Below are positions 32,001 through 47,000 of a stretch of 64,000 nt of DNA, piece by piece (the stretch's first letter is position 1; each line of letters begins with the position of its first letter). The translations under genes were made by a program, and so were the position numbers. The notes under the pieces were generated by a model, which was not told where the DNA came from, made no database searches, and saw only the letters and a program-made list of their open reading frames with translations. Source of the DNA: Cheilinus undulatus (taxonomy: Eukaryota > Chordata > Actinopteri > Labriformes > Labridae); assembly GCF_018320785.1 (NCBI RefSeq), contig NC_054882.1, positions 24,060,719 through 24,124,718 of the forward strand, in the 5' to 3' direction.

Positions 32001-35000
32001 GGATCTTCCCGCTTAAACTATAATTAGATATTGATCACTTTAGGGTTGTCCTTAGAGCAGAAGTTTAAACTTAGATGACACTTGGGAGAAAGAAAATATC
32101 CATGCCTTTTTTGATACCACTGCAACAAAAGAAGTCACAGACCTACGAATGAGGCCACTTTTGTGTTCAGTTGTCAAATTGCAAGAAAACTCCTACACAC
32201 CATCTCAAGTGTGATTATGTGTCGTATACACATACACTACACTGTAAACACTAACATATTTGTGCAATTCAGACAGGGTGAGGAGATTACTTGCAGTTTT
32301 GATGGATTCATTCCTCCTCTAAGCTCCAGCCTTATAGAAGAGTTGTAGGCCTTTTTGTACAGCTATGGCATTTTTTGGCATGAAGAATGATGAAGAATAT
32401 TCAGACCAGGCATCTTTTCTGACCGCAAGAAGTCCATGTAAACAAAGCTAACGTGTCCCCACCTGGGGTCTGGTGGCTAGGAAGTGGAGAAAAGGTCAGA
32501 ATATCTCATGGGGAGAGGAGTCTTCTAAATTTTTGAGAAACACAGCTCTGATTTTTTTTCAGCCATAGATTTCAAGATTTTTTTTCCTTCAGTTTTGGAG
32601 TTTAAAAAGTTTGAAAATCTAAGAGAACCAAAACTTAAGATTTGTGAGATTATTGGTTTGAAAGCAAACCATTGAACTCGTACCAGATGAAGCTGTTTGC
32701 CTTGCTTAAGTACTGCAGTTAAGAGCCTTACCAAGTAAGTCTTTTCACTAGGACTTAGCAATAAGGATATATCTGTGATTTTAACCAACAATCATCACAT
32801 TGTCATCAGCATCCAGACTTTAGAGAGACAAAACACACTGACTGCTGTAATTGAGTCAAAATTACAACTTTTAAGCTCGAAAATTTCCCTTTTTTCCTCG
32901 GTAATTTACAACTCTTCAAACCCAAAAGTCTGAGGGTTTTTTTGTAGATTCATGACTTAAAAATACCGAGAGTTTTTGTCTTGAAAACTTAATTTTTAGT
33001 TTATTTTTTTGAGAGGCCCTGATACGCCCTCACTGATAACACTCTTACTGGATAGTTTAAAAAAGGTCTTTTATCAAGAACAAGCATGTAGTCCTATTCT
33101 GTTGGTATTTCATCATGACTACAAAGAAAGTTGATGTTATTTTTTTACATTAATTTATGGTCCAGGTGGGAGGGGCTCAGAGGTAAAAAGGTTTGGAACC
33201 ACTGCCTTTGATCAGTGGTTACTCGATTTATGATTAAACTTAACACAAGGAGAAAGCTGGATTGATATCAGAATAAACCTCATAAAAGCTTCAGTTTGAT
33301 CTTTGAATTTATTCAGGAGCATTTTTTCATCCTGATGTGGAGAGGACTCAGCTTTAAACATCCAGAGAGGCTTTCGCTTTTATGGGAGAGTTGACTTGAC
33401 GACCGTTTCTGTCTATAAAAACAGTCCTGACATATCAAAAGTGAAGCATGCACAGGAACAAGGAGATTCAGCTGAGTAACATAAACAGTCACCTTGCTCT
33501 GGCTTACAAAGGAAGCGCACGTCTGACAACAGAGCAGCAACCAACATTCCTACTAATATAACTTCAAATCAACTCCATTAGTGTCTGGGGTCTATTCTAA
33601 ATTAAACATTACATTAAGATGGCTGATTAAAGAAAAAAATAGAACAGCTGATTTCTTAAGACTGGAGCTGTTTTAACATCAAGACACCACTAGAGTGATA
33701 AAATAAAGTTTGCTTTTTCAGGGAACATCTCAAGTGTTTCCTCCTATTGACTTCTATTCTGAGTCACTCAGACTGGAAAGCATGGCAGCCTCTCTATGGC
33801 CTTTTCGTCTTTAGCACTGGGTTGCTTGGCACCTACTCCAGGACTCCTTATTCTGTGCTGATAAGGGGGAGGAAGTGCCTAAGAAAGCAAGGTGGATTTT
33901 TTCCACACTCTCACACTATCCTCTAGTTTAACTGTAACCTTAACCCAGTTCTCCCAGTCAATAAGTGTTCTTATCCATCGTCACATGCTGTTTTTCTACA
34001 ATACCAGCAGTGTGGTGTAGGATTATAATGCCTTACACTCTGTTCTTATGTCTAAAACAGCCACAATTGTCAGGCAGCTTTGGTATGCAGCCTTAAGAGC
34101 TGCACTTGCTTTAATGGAGTGGAGACAAAAAAAAAAGCTTCCTATAAATGCAGCCATCTTTCCCTTCAAACAGAATACACACTAAGACAGTAAGTGATGC
34201 AGCTTATACTTTGTTACGTAACAGCCATCATGTCTGTTTGGATAAAAAGACGTCTTCTTGTGGGGCTATTTCAGGAAACTAATGACAAGGGCGACATGAT
34301 GAAACGCCTCTGTGACACCGGGCTGCAGCCGCTTTAAGAGTCACGCTGAAGCAGAACCTAAAAGGTTTATGTTCCCGCCATGTACGGGGGTAAAGAAAAT
34401 GTGAAAATGTGGATGAGTCACAGGTGTGTTTACAGTGTGTGGGGGCAGAAAATGTGCTCCTGTCTCCAGTCAAAAGACGTTGTCTGATGAGGAGTTCCTG
34501 GGATCGGCCAGAGAGGAAGATGTTCATTTAATGTTCAAGCCAACCAGGGAAAAGTAAGAACGACTTTTGTTGTGTAAAAAGAGAGAGGAGAGGAATTATG
34601 ATATCAACTGACAAGAATTAAACATCTGCTTGGATGAAACGTGTGAAATAACTCAAGTGAGGAGAGACGGCGCTGTCAGATGTTAGGTGCATGTCCCTGC
34701 TGGAAGTAAAGAGGAAAGAGTCCAAAAAGTCATGGTTTCTTTATTATTTTAGACAACTTCTGCTTTTATGTAATTTTGTGACATAAGAGGGGAACAGACA
34801 GCTTAATTTAAACCCATGACCCAGGCTATGTATTTGCTCTACATAGAGAATTAAAGTCTTGTCATGTTCAAACACAACGCCACAAGCAACAACTAGACCA
34901 GTGGTTACCAACCTTTTTTTTTCCTTAGGGCTCCCCCACTCATATCTAAGAGGAGTTAAGCCCCCCGGCACTCACCTGGAAAAATTACACATACATTTTA

Positions 35001-38000
35001 ATTTTTTTGTTGATAAAATCCCAACATAATATGTGCACTGGTTCTTGACGGAAGATCTACGTATAAACTGCCCATTATTACAACGGTGTATTGGAGTCAC
35101 TCTAGAAAAATAATAATAAAAAAGGGGATCTGTTAATTTTCCAGACAAAAAAATTAAATTCTCAAGTTTAAATGGTTGTTCATTACAAGAAAAAAAGCTT
35201 TTTTTCAATTTTAAAAGTCAAAGATTTATTTGAACCAAAACGTAGTTTTTTGAGATTATAAAGTCAAAAATCCAATCACTGGGGTGAGCAGATGGCCTAG
35301 CAGTCTAAGGCACTACCCGTGTACACGTGTGGCCCGGGTTCGAATCGGGTCTGTGGCCCTTTACTGTCTCGCCACAATCTCTCTCCCATTCCCAACACTA
35401 CCCCCTTTCCTCCTCTATCGAATAAAGGCAAAAAAGCCAAAAAATTTAAAAAATAATATAAAATGTTTTCAGTCTGGTTCCTTGAAAATTTCTTAATTTC
35501 TACTTTTGTAAATTTATGATTTTTAAAAATCTAATTAAAAGAAAATTTCCTTCAACATTTTTTACATTTTTGGTAAAAAAAAAAAGATTATCTTTTTTTT
35601 CTATCTTTTAAGTTGTTCTTAATACACTGTTGTACATTATGTTTCTAATCAGATTTTAAAAGGACATAAATGGACATATATGTACATTTGATTTTGACAA
35701 CTCCAGAGCAGACAAGGTCCCACATGCCCCTGAGAACTGAGATCACTGGTTCCCAACCTGGGGTGAGGGCCCCCTTGGGTTAGGCATCAAAGATTTCAGA
35801 GAGGTACGGGGCTCTGTCTGGTTTTCAAAATAAGTTCTGCATACATTTTCCTAAAATCATGATAATACACATAATGTATGGTTTCTGCTTGGACCTTTTG
35901 CTAACAACACGTGTGTACAGGCCTTTTCTGTTAAGATTTTATCAATGAAAACAATATAAATTTATGTTACATTTTGCTGTGTGGATCCTGGGGGGCTCAG
36001 CTTTTCTTGGGAGCAAGTAAAGGGGGCCCTGAGGAAAAAAGGTTGGGAACCACTCAACTAGACTGTGAAAGCAGTAGGCCGGCAGTGAACCGTATCTTCA
36101 ATGAATATTTAAACAAACAATATTTAAGCTAGGTTACTTGAGGAAAACTGCAGTGCTGCTGAATTGTTATGATTTGTACGCACTCTCCTGCATTAAACCA
36201 AGGCTTCCAGAGGATAAGAACATTTCTTGAAATCGATGAAGGTAGAATTCTTTTCATTGCTGCTGTCCAAGCTGTCCGAGTTAAAAAATGGCTGTTCTTA
36301 TACAACTGATGACAAACTTTGGTGATTTTATGGCTCCATGCACCTTCAACTGCTAACTGAGCAAAAGCATTGGTGTCTAAAATTGGATGCAGACAAAAGT
36401 ATAATCCAAGTTTATTTTTCCCAAGTGCAGATCTTTGTTAAACATCTTTTACTGGTGTGTCAAAATCCCCAAAAGATGACCTCTGTGAACGCAGAGATTC
36501 ACTTCCCCTTCATGAGGGAATTCACAAGTTGGAATATCTAAACTGTGTGACTTGAGCTGGTCAGAAAGTGATTACTGTGCAGGACGTGATCATGAAACAT
36601 CTTACCTTGCATACAGCTCTCTATCCTGTGGATGAGCTGGTAGGACTTGCAGCGGTCCAGCAGAGTTCGGATGGCTGGAAGAGGGTCCAGTACGATGGTC
36701 TCAGGGTGGGCATCAATGTAGACCTAAAACACAAGAATGAAATAATTCTCAACAGGTCAAGAGACTTTGTCCACCTATCCAACGTGCAGATGGGACAAGG
36801 AAGAAGTCGATATTATATATTTGTATACTGGAAAGGAAAAAAATCCTAAATACAGCCAACAGCAAAAAGAGGCCGACATGTAGCAGGTGAGGGTGCACCA
36901 CAACCATAGACACAAGGAAAAGCAGAGAAACTATGTTTCTTGTCAGTGTTTCACTGCAGAGCATGTGATCGTCAGCGGACCATTTTCACAAATCAGAACC
37001 ATTATGTCAGAAGGAATGATAATTTAATTAATTTGAAGGAGATGATCTTTCTTGATTGATGAAAAATCCTTGCTGAGATGCTGTGCTCATAAGACTTGGC
37101 TGAACTCCGGCTGGCAGTAACAAAGAGCTTCTATTTTTGATTACCGAAATCTAATTACTGATAACTCCAGTTTTAGACATTTTAGGCAATTTTGCCAAAT
37201 GTGAAGATCTTCCTTAGAGATATATTTTAAAATCTACCTTAAAGATGCAGGCAGCAGTGTCTCCACAGACTGAAATATTAAGATTGTCAACACAAATGCA
37301 AGCCAAGACCAGTGTATAAACTAATTACAAACTAATCATAGATTGAATTCAAATTTTCTGTCAAGTTGTTTATCATTTAACTGCTGATGATCACCAACAG
37401 TTTAATGGGACGACTCTGATGTTAGTTACGTAACCTGAAACACGTCAGGCTGCCACTTCTGTTTTGTTGGACGTAAACCAACATGTTCTCTCATTTTGTG
37501 ATTAACCCACAATAAAGTCTGCCTGAATTTACTATCAGCAGTCAGGCAGAGTCTCCTGCATGCACGTTCAGGCTACATGTGATGCTGCTGTCAAAGATAC
37601 ACCAGCATGACACTCCAGGCAGATGCTCAATTACTTGAGGACAGTAGATAAGTACATTTCCACTAGGATTGGGCGGCATTTATTTTTTAATACTGTCATA
37701 CCCGCTACAAATTTTTTTATCGGGCTTAACGTTTTTACCGCTATGTGTTCAAAAATCCCATTATACAGGCACTTGTCGACTGCATGCGCAAGCACAGTGA
37801 GCATAGTGCATGCCTCCACCGGTTTCTCAGTAAATCCTTTATCAAAATGCTTCAGGTCTAAAATTAATGACTTTAATAAGGCAAGGTTTGCAGGCACGCT
37901 GGAAGTGATTTATAGTTGAAGAACTGTTCTTAAACTCAACAGATAAACTAAGCTACATCAGGAAAGAGGAGCAAACAAAATTCCTGTTTTTCCTCTCCAT

Positions 38001-41000
38001 CTATGGCACATTCATGCGCTCTTTTCCTCTCCCTTCCCTCCCTGATTATATACACATGTTTACCAAATTAGCCCAACATCATAAACAGTAGTTCTTTATT
38101 CACTTTTAAAATAACTTCACAACACAGGCAGTGGTGCTGCTGTAGGAAACAGACAAAGCATTTATTATAAAAATGTGCTCATTATGCCGCACTGTCTTCA
38201 TGATGGTAATTAAAGCAACACCATTGCTATCTTTTAATACACCAGGATATGGTTTTACTATATTACCGCCCATTCTTTTTTTTTAAGATTTATTTTTGGG
38301 CATTTTTGTGTCTTTATTTGATAGAGAAGGACAGTGGATAGAGTTGGAAACAGGGACGAGAGCGGGAGACAGACATGCAGTAAAGGGCCTCGGGCCAGAT
38401 TCGAATCCAAGCTGCTTGGACCACCACTGGGCCACCTGCGCCCCATTACTGCCCATTCTTAATTCCCGCTATATTATAAGCACCTTGTCTCGATGCTCGT
38501 ACGTAATATGCCTTTTATGTTTGTTTAACAGCATGGATTTATTCACAGCTGCAAAGTGTGACAGTCACAGCAGCTCGACATGGTGGGCTGTGGAGTTAAC
38601 GTGACTTTGAACATTATTAGAAATGGTTGATAGCATTTAAGTAACACAGTTATGTGTTAATTTGTGCATTTTATTAAGAAACTCCCTCCTCTTTTCCTCC
38701 TCCTCCTGTGTATTCCAGATTTGCGGTCAGAGGGCTGAACAATGTGTGATACTGGAAATCTAAAAAGATAACTTAAAGACCCCAAAATAGTATACATTTG
38801 CTGATTTAAATGTTATCAATGTATATTAAAAGTTGCTTAAATTTCCTGGTTTAATTTACCTTTTCTTGAAATTTTTTAAGCCTCTCTTTTAATCTTTAAT
38901 CTCTGACACTATCCATTGCCCAATCTACAATGAAGGAATAAAAGTAAAATCCCAAAATTTATTCTTAGGAACACAAACATAGCATGAAATATGTGCAAGT
39001 GTGTAAAACTAGGGCTGAACTATGGGTGAAAACATGTGCTGTGACACAAATAGATCCATGCAGATAAGAAATGTTAGGCAAACATATAGTAAAAGAAGGT
39101 AAAGTACAAATACAAATACAAAAGTCATAGAGTCAACATGCCACACACTCTACATGTATGTGTGTCTGTGCTAGAGAGCATGAGATGTATGCCAGCAGGT
39201 CTATGTAGGTTACATCACTACATCTCTCTATGGCCGGCTGTTAGGTCAGCATGAGGTTTGCCTTTTTACATAACAGCACTCCCCTACATTCCCCTCCTCT
39301 CCTCTGTCCCCACACCACCTCCCCCCCACTCTCCACGATCTCGTCTCTGCTCTGTGGATTTCTCTGCCAACCGCTCCTTCCAAGCAATTTCTACTGACAC
39401 ACAAACGCTGTCAGGTGGAGCTGGATGGCTTGCACATTACACAAACAGGCTGCCTGCACACATCAAAACCTTTAAAAACACCACAGCTCCACTGTCACAT
39501 GTGTTTGCATGATATTAAACACGTACGCAGCAATAAGACATCAAGCACAAACATGCAGAGGGGAATAAATGCCCTTTTGTCGACTGTATTATTACATCCA
39601 CACATAGTGACGCATGCAGAATGTAAACAAATGCCTTCGCCTTGGCACGGACCATTCTGTAGGATTTACAGAGATCCAACTGGCAGCCCCGATCAAAGCC
39701 AGCTGATCAGTTATGCAAACTCAAGCATGCTGCTGACAAAAACATAAATCCATACAAATCTTCAAGGACTTTTAAGGAACACTCTTCTTATATGAGGTGG
39801 CATTTGCTGATGCATGAATCACAAAAAAGGGGTTGCTGTTAAACAGAAAAAGACCAGGAGATGAGCAAGAGATCAGCCATATCAAGCTATGTTGGAGACG
39901 AAGATGCGTGTTAGTGTAGGTGTTAAAGAAGGTGGGAGTAAAGGCCGCACATTGTCAGTCTGTATGTTCTGGCAGATCTGTTTCCATAAGGAAAAAAACT
40001 GCTTTCATACTAAAGGTTTCACAGAGGATCTAGTAGAGTGGCATAATCAAAAGAATTTCAATTGAGATCACGATTTTGATCTTCCCACTGTCAAGTAACA
40101 TGATAAACAGCTATGATTTACATTTCAACTGTAAAGAATTAGAGGCAATGGTAAAAATGGTACAGATATTCATTCAGTCTTTAAAATAGTATTTGGTATC
40201 AGCACTCTTATAAATGCAACACATAAGTCCTGATATCACTACATTGTCATGTTGAGATTTTGTCCAACTCTGTTCTGAAAACTCTATTAAAACAGTTTGA
40301 TTTGGATCTGACAGCCCTAAAATGATCCTTTAAGACAAAAAAACAGCCAACTAATGTAGTTCTACAGCTTCTTATAACGATGGACAATGTTATGATTATA
40401 AGCGTCCATATTGTAATCTGTTGATATGTCCGTGGTCTGCAGTACACCAACTTGCACCTCAGGTCTTTTAACAAGCCGAAAGCATCCCAGCATGACATTT
40501 TGTTTGAAATACAGAGGTATTTAAAGAGGAAGGCCTTTTCCCTTCACCACAACAAAGGGGTATTTATGATCACAGCTGTGTTATAACAGAAATAAACCAG
40601 AGAGTAAATCTTAACAAAAATGTAATCACAGATGACAGCAATGTTCAGGTAAATAGCCAGACCTCAAGTAGAACAAATATAGCTAAGTCACAAAGCTGAG
40701 CTGTTGATTTAGCAGCTTAAACTTGACCCAACCTCTTTCTAGGTTGAAAGCTGTGAGAAAAATGATTCTTAAAACTAAATCTTCTGAACTGGGGCTGGGT
40801 AATAGGGGTCAAAAATCATATCATCTTAGCTTAATGATAAGGCATGATGCATATCTCAACACTTTACATTAAGGAAATAAAATAAAAGTCAGATCTAAGT
40901 TAAATCCAGATGGATCAAAAGTTGCACAGGAACTTTTAAGAATGTCAGCAAGTTAATGGAAAAACTAGGATAATAGTAAACTACCTGTTTAAAAAAAGCA

Positions 41001-44000
41001 GCAGAATGCTCCTTGAATGAAATGAGAAATAAAAAATTGAATTCCCCATTTAGATTTAAAAATTTAAAAATTCAAATAGATTATTCTGAGCATTGTCAGT
41101 GGCTCTTACTGTAAATTGTCTTTGTACTCAGTATTAGGTCTGTCATCTATTCTTTTAACAATACAAACCATATTGATATAAACATGCACAGACAAGCATC
41201 CATTTGAGCTTGAGCTTGATGAAGACCTGTAAGATTAATTTGAGATATTTCTGTAATACTCTACTTCTCAAAACGCACCTGAACAACCTGGAAGCTGCTG
41301 GTAACATTTGAGTTCAATATTTTGAAAGCTAGAAGTAAAGATTCAGCAAATGGTCCCCAAAAACCCAATTTGAGTTATTTCACTACCTAAAATCAGCCAG
41401 TAAAGATTTTTCATACTGACATCCTGTTTGTGCTTCCTATCTGAGCAGTCAGGAACATGTTGACAGAGCTGCATGACGTTGATCATGATTGCAGCACAGC
41501 ATTTAGACCGAGAAGAGATGTTTGAAGTGCGCTCACTGTGACACATTCCAGGCTATAACCTGCTGTCCATGTGACATTTTTAATCAGAAGAGCATCGGCT
41601 GTTTGGCATCACCACACTGCTTCTTGTGTCCTCCATGTTTTGACCTAATGTTAACATTGAATTATTGAGAAATTTAACCACAAAACTGTGTAATCTGTAC
41701 ATTTAAGTTTTTATAGAAGGGGGCTGTGCTGCAAAAACACTACCTAGAGCTTTTGACTAGTTATTTAGGTATTTTGGGGGCATTTTGCTTTAATTGGACA
41801 GGACAGCTGTGGAGAGACAGAAAATACATCAAGAGAGCATGGGGAAAGATGTGCTCCAAACCGTGCAGAGACTGTGATTGGACCAGTATGTCAGCTGCAG
41901 CCTCTGCATATGGGTGGCTGCTCTATTAACTGAGCTAAATCAATTAAAAAAAAGCTTGATCTGTAGATCTTGCAACAAATGTTTCATAATGTTTCCTGAC
42001 AGTGGTTCTTATGATCAGTGGTGCATTTTCATGTGGCGTGTGACATTAAGATTTTTATTATGAAATGCTGAACTTCAGTGATTCAAAAAAGGTGTGGTAC
42101 AAGACTAACTAGTAATTTACCTGGCCTTCTCTAGTAAAAAGCTGTTTTCACACATATGTAGAGAATGTTGGTGTGTAGTCATGTAAATGTTCAGGGACAG
42201 TGTTTCAGAAAGTCAAAAGGATCCAGACCTGTTACTGGACTCTTTGCATCAATACTTGAAGGGAGACAAGGAATGTACCTGTACTCTCTGAACCAGCAGC
42301 ACAGCCTGGGAATCATTCTGGTCTGCCTCCAGGATGAGGTCAGTCAGTTTGTGGATGATTACGTCCAGGGGTCCCTGCTCCTCCAGAGGCTGGTTCAGGT
42401 CCAGCTGAAGAAAAGAGAACAGACATATGTTAAATGCCGCGTTTTAGACTGGGACTTCCTACATTCAGTTATTCATTTATTAGACTGAGGAATCCCTGAC
42501 TTCAGAAATCAGACAAAAAAATCTGACATTTTCTTTGATCCAAAACAGCACAGCTAGCTGCACCTCTTTAACAGCTTTCCTCTTACAGCCGCATATAGAT
42601 AAACAAGCTTTTAAAGGAAAAGGTAAAGATGATGTCTAGAAGAAGACGGATGCTAGGAGGTCTGCAGGACTCAGTGGAGAAAAATCACTTATTTGTAGAG
42701 CGTAGGGATCATGCTCAGTGTTTGTAGAAATTTCCTGATAATTGCAGTGTACAGGTGCATTTGGAGCTTAAAAGTACTAACTTTCCTCCATTCCCATCCT
42801 TAAAAGCTGTACCAGACTTTCTGACCCACAACGGACATTCAGGATCATGTGATTGCAAACCAATTATACCATTCAGCAAATAAACCTTTTAGGATTCTGG
42901 TTAGGTTAAAATGACAAATCAGTTCAAGAATAAGCTTGTATGTTAACTGTGGGAGCCACATTCTTTTTTTTCCTTTTTTGTTGTACTTTATCACATGTTA
43001 AAAAGCCATAAAGGTACCAAATGAGGAGCTGTTTGCTGTTCAGGAGCAAAATAAGGACTCTTCACTGAGCTGAGCCAATGATCCAATTTCTAAAAGTAGA
43101 TGGAATTCACAAACATATGAGTAAGGATGGAGGGACATCGGCTGTGGAAATTTAAACATGATCAGAGTTTGCAATTCCAAGACATGCCCATCTTTACTAA
43201 ACCAGTCAGGACTGCTTGGTGGAAATGTGCCATTATCGGCTTCAATGATTCCTGTGTTTTGCCTCGTGGCCTTGTAAATCTGCTGTGCTACACCGATCTA
43301 ATAAAAGATGCAAAAATGAGTAGAAATCCAGGCTGATTCTTTATAATCTTTACAGCAGTACTTTTAAACATTATGCTGTATTTGTTTTTAAATTACACCA
43401 TTAGGACTGAATTCTGATGGGCTACAAACTCTCCCCTCCTGTCTCACTGAACATATTCAACAGCCTCTGAGAAAACACTACATTAGCATTCGTTTGAAGT
43501 TTACAACAGCTGAAAACACTGACTGCAACAGCCAAGTAGATCACAAGTAGCCAAAACAGGACTCAGAGTTTGATAACACTTATCTAGGTCAGGGCTTGCC
43601 CACACACAAAACACGCACACAAACACGAAGACACAACAAGAGATAGACGAGGGATGCTGGTCTACCCCAATTCACCCGAGGTATGGGCAGAAATATGCCA
43701 CTAGAAACTAGATTTGGATCTGAGTTCCTTGTAGTGAACAGCTGCATGAATTAAGCTGCTCTTAAACAGCATTTGATTCTCAGTAAATTTTTTCCTCTAT
43801 TCAAATCTGTGTTCAACCTGCGTCACTACACCAAACATCTGACCCAAGTGATCTTCTCTGGTTGGGCACTTGATAGTCATGAAAGTCTCAAACATGTACG
43901 GTTGTTAAGTTTTTGATTTAGAAGTAGTCTGAGATGCGATAGTCAGGGTGATAAAAGCATCCCAACTTTCCAACCCATCTGTCAGGTGCTCCTCTGTGGA

Positions 44001-47000
44001 AAATTGCTGGAGTCAGATGCTGAATGTTGGGCACAGAAATCAGCACTGAAAGCACGTTGTCACAGAATCAGCTGCTCTGGTCCATGGCTTTGCTAACCTT
44101 GTGGTATATAGTCTCTAACTTGCCTTCTCTATTAACAACTGTTAATAGAGGCTCCTGGTTTTGTTGGTCGGTACCGTTGATACTTTTGAATCTGACATGC
44201 TTGTTTACCAAAACAGTCAGAAGTCAGAAACAGTCAAAAATACTGGTGCTTTCAAAAAATAACATTTTTTAATAAATGGATGCCCAAGAGACGCATGAAA
44301 TCCTATATAGCAAGCAAACTCAATATACTGGCAATATTATGGAAATGAGGCTAAAGTATTAGCACTTTTTAGGCTGTGTGCAGGAGTTTGCTTGCAGTTT
44401 TTGTAAGTTAAGAAATCCACTATCTCAAAATTTTAGAATATCCCAAACCATGGGATTTATAATACAGAAATGCTGACCTTCTGGAAACCTATACGCATTT
44501 ATGCATTCAGTGATTGGATGGAGCTCATTTTGCACAAATTACTGCATTTATGTGATGTGGCATGGAGGCAATCAGTCTGTGGCACTGCTGGGGTGTTATG
44601 AAGCCCTGATTGCTTTGATAGCAGCCTTCAGCTCATCTGTATTTTTGAGTCTGGAGTCTTAGTCTTGACATTTACCCAGGGATCCTCTATGGGGTTCAGG
44701 TTTGGTGAGCTGGCTGGCCAATCAAAAAGAAATATCATGGTCAGCAACCAGGTAGTTTTAGAAAAGGGAATCATTATCTCCATAAAGCTTCTCAGCAGAT
44801 GGAAGCATAAAGTGCTCTAAAATATCCTGGTAGACGCCTGGTAGCTTTGACTCTGGACTGGATAAATTCATTGATATATTAAATATAAAATTCAAGGTTA
44901 ACAAAACAAATTCCAACATTCTCACGACATATTTGACCTCTATTCTGTCTGACTGTTTAAAATGTTGAGTCAAGTTAAATTAGTTGTATAATCTTTCTGT
45001 TGTAATAAAACAAAGGGCCTTCTGAGGTTCGAAGTGAAGGTTGTGTGGAAGGACAACAGACAGTTGGGGACAGCGATAAAGCAGCCTTCAGTGTGCGGCA
45101 CGGCATAATAATTACTGAAAAAGGCCAGAGGAGTCAAAGTATATTTTGAGATCAACTAATCAGCAAAAATCCTCAGCTTGACTTTAGGCTAAGTTTTTAT
45201 TTTAAGTGAAACAATGGAGGTAGTGTTTTACACTTAGCCGGATAATTTAACTGCACATTATGACTCTTCAAAATGTAAATCTGAGCCTGTAACAGACTGT
45301 TCCACTGAGCAAACACAACGCTGAATTGAATTACAGCAGTGATGAGGTTGTGTAACAGAGTCATACACTGATTTATTATCAGAAAATGGGAATCACATGA
45401 TCATTACAGACAGAGGACGTTCATGAACACCTGTGCAAATAAGTCAGAGCAATGCAGAGAGCCACTGTCCTCTTTGTAGCTCAGACAGTATGCACACCAG
45501 GCCTGAGTACACCTTAGTCACACAGGCGTAGATCAATGCTAGATTGTAAAACACTGAGTTTCAGTTAGTTCAGGGTTGGCCACAGCCAGAGGTGACATTT
45601 CCTGGTTAATGATTGTGAGAGGTGTGATGGATAGGTGACTAATTAGTGTACCCTTGGGCTTGCCATGTAAAGTCGATGACTGCACACAGTGGTAAATCTG
45701 TTCAAATCTGATGATTTATGTTCATTAAACACCACCAAGAACAAAATGTTACCGTTATGACCTTGATCAAACGGAGACATGTGGATTGTTTTCATGTTCT
45801 GCTGTGGAATATGAGCCTGTCTACGCTCCACATCATACAGACTGAGCAGTGTGCCAACACGCATAGAAACACCAACACACCCTGTAGTGTTCAAGACGAG
45901 CTGTATTCCCTAAAGAGCTCATTATGCTACATCAACACAGCATTTCTTTCTCTGCCCATCTTAACGCTGTTGGATCTCATTCTCCTCCACGCTCCATTCC
46001 TCTTGCCTGTAGAAACACGCCCTTCAGCTCAGAAGGAGCCCGCCAACAACAGCGGCAAAAATGTATACAGGGGAAGAGGCTGGAGTATCTGTCATAGCAG
46101 GCTTACTCATGATTCAGGTAAAGGCTAATTAAGGCTACACTTGATCACAGTAAATATCATAAATTGTATCTTTATGAAACGGACATTCATTTGGACATGA
46201 TACATACATTGAAGAGCTACAGTCATGGATGAAACTACTGGCAGCCCTGGAATTTTTCCAGAAAATACACCATTTCTCCCAGAAATTGTTGCAATTACAA
46301 ATGTTTTTGGTATAAACACGTTTATGCCATTTATGTGCACTGGAACAACAAAGAAAAACAGGAGAAAAAAGCCAAAATTGCCATAATTTTACACAAAACT
46401 CAAAAATGGGCCGGACAAAATTACTGGCACCCTTTAAAAACTGTGGGTAAATCATTTTATTTCAAGCATGTGACGCTCATTTAAACTCACCTGTGGCAGT
46501 AACAGGTACTGGCAATATAGAAATCACACTTCAAGCCAGTTAGAATGTATAAAAGTTATGGAGAGTTATAAAAGCATGGAGAACTATGTCACACTACAAG
46601 AAAGTCTGTCATTCCTAACGTTCATAATTGGGCCTCATGTTTGAAGATGAGCTGGGATGTTGCAGTCAGCCCAAAATCTGTATGAATTTGTGTAGTCTGA
46701 GCTGGCCTTTACCCATTCATCCCCACATTCACACACTGATGACAGAGGCTGTTAGGTATAAGCAGCCATCAGTATCACCTTATCCCATTCAACTACATCT
46801 ATACTTGGACTGTCAAAGTTAATGTGCTAATAACAGTTATCAACGGTGTAACTCATGGGTCACAATGTTTTTCTTTAGCAGCCAGTTAATTTCAATTTAC
46901 GTTCATGTCATAAACACAACCATCAGAGAAATGAAAAAGTGAAATGGTGAGTCAAATAAGCACGGAAATCTGTCTGGAGCAGGAATGACTGGCATCAGAT

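Noticed and set aside
41878..41945. TAGCTCAGTTAATAGAGC on the - strand as a tRNA gene
   Set aside because: Good box A but the B box and acceptor pairing fail; better explained as a SINE head.
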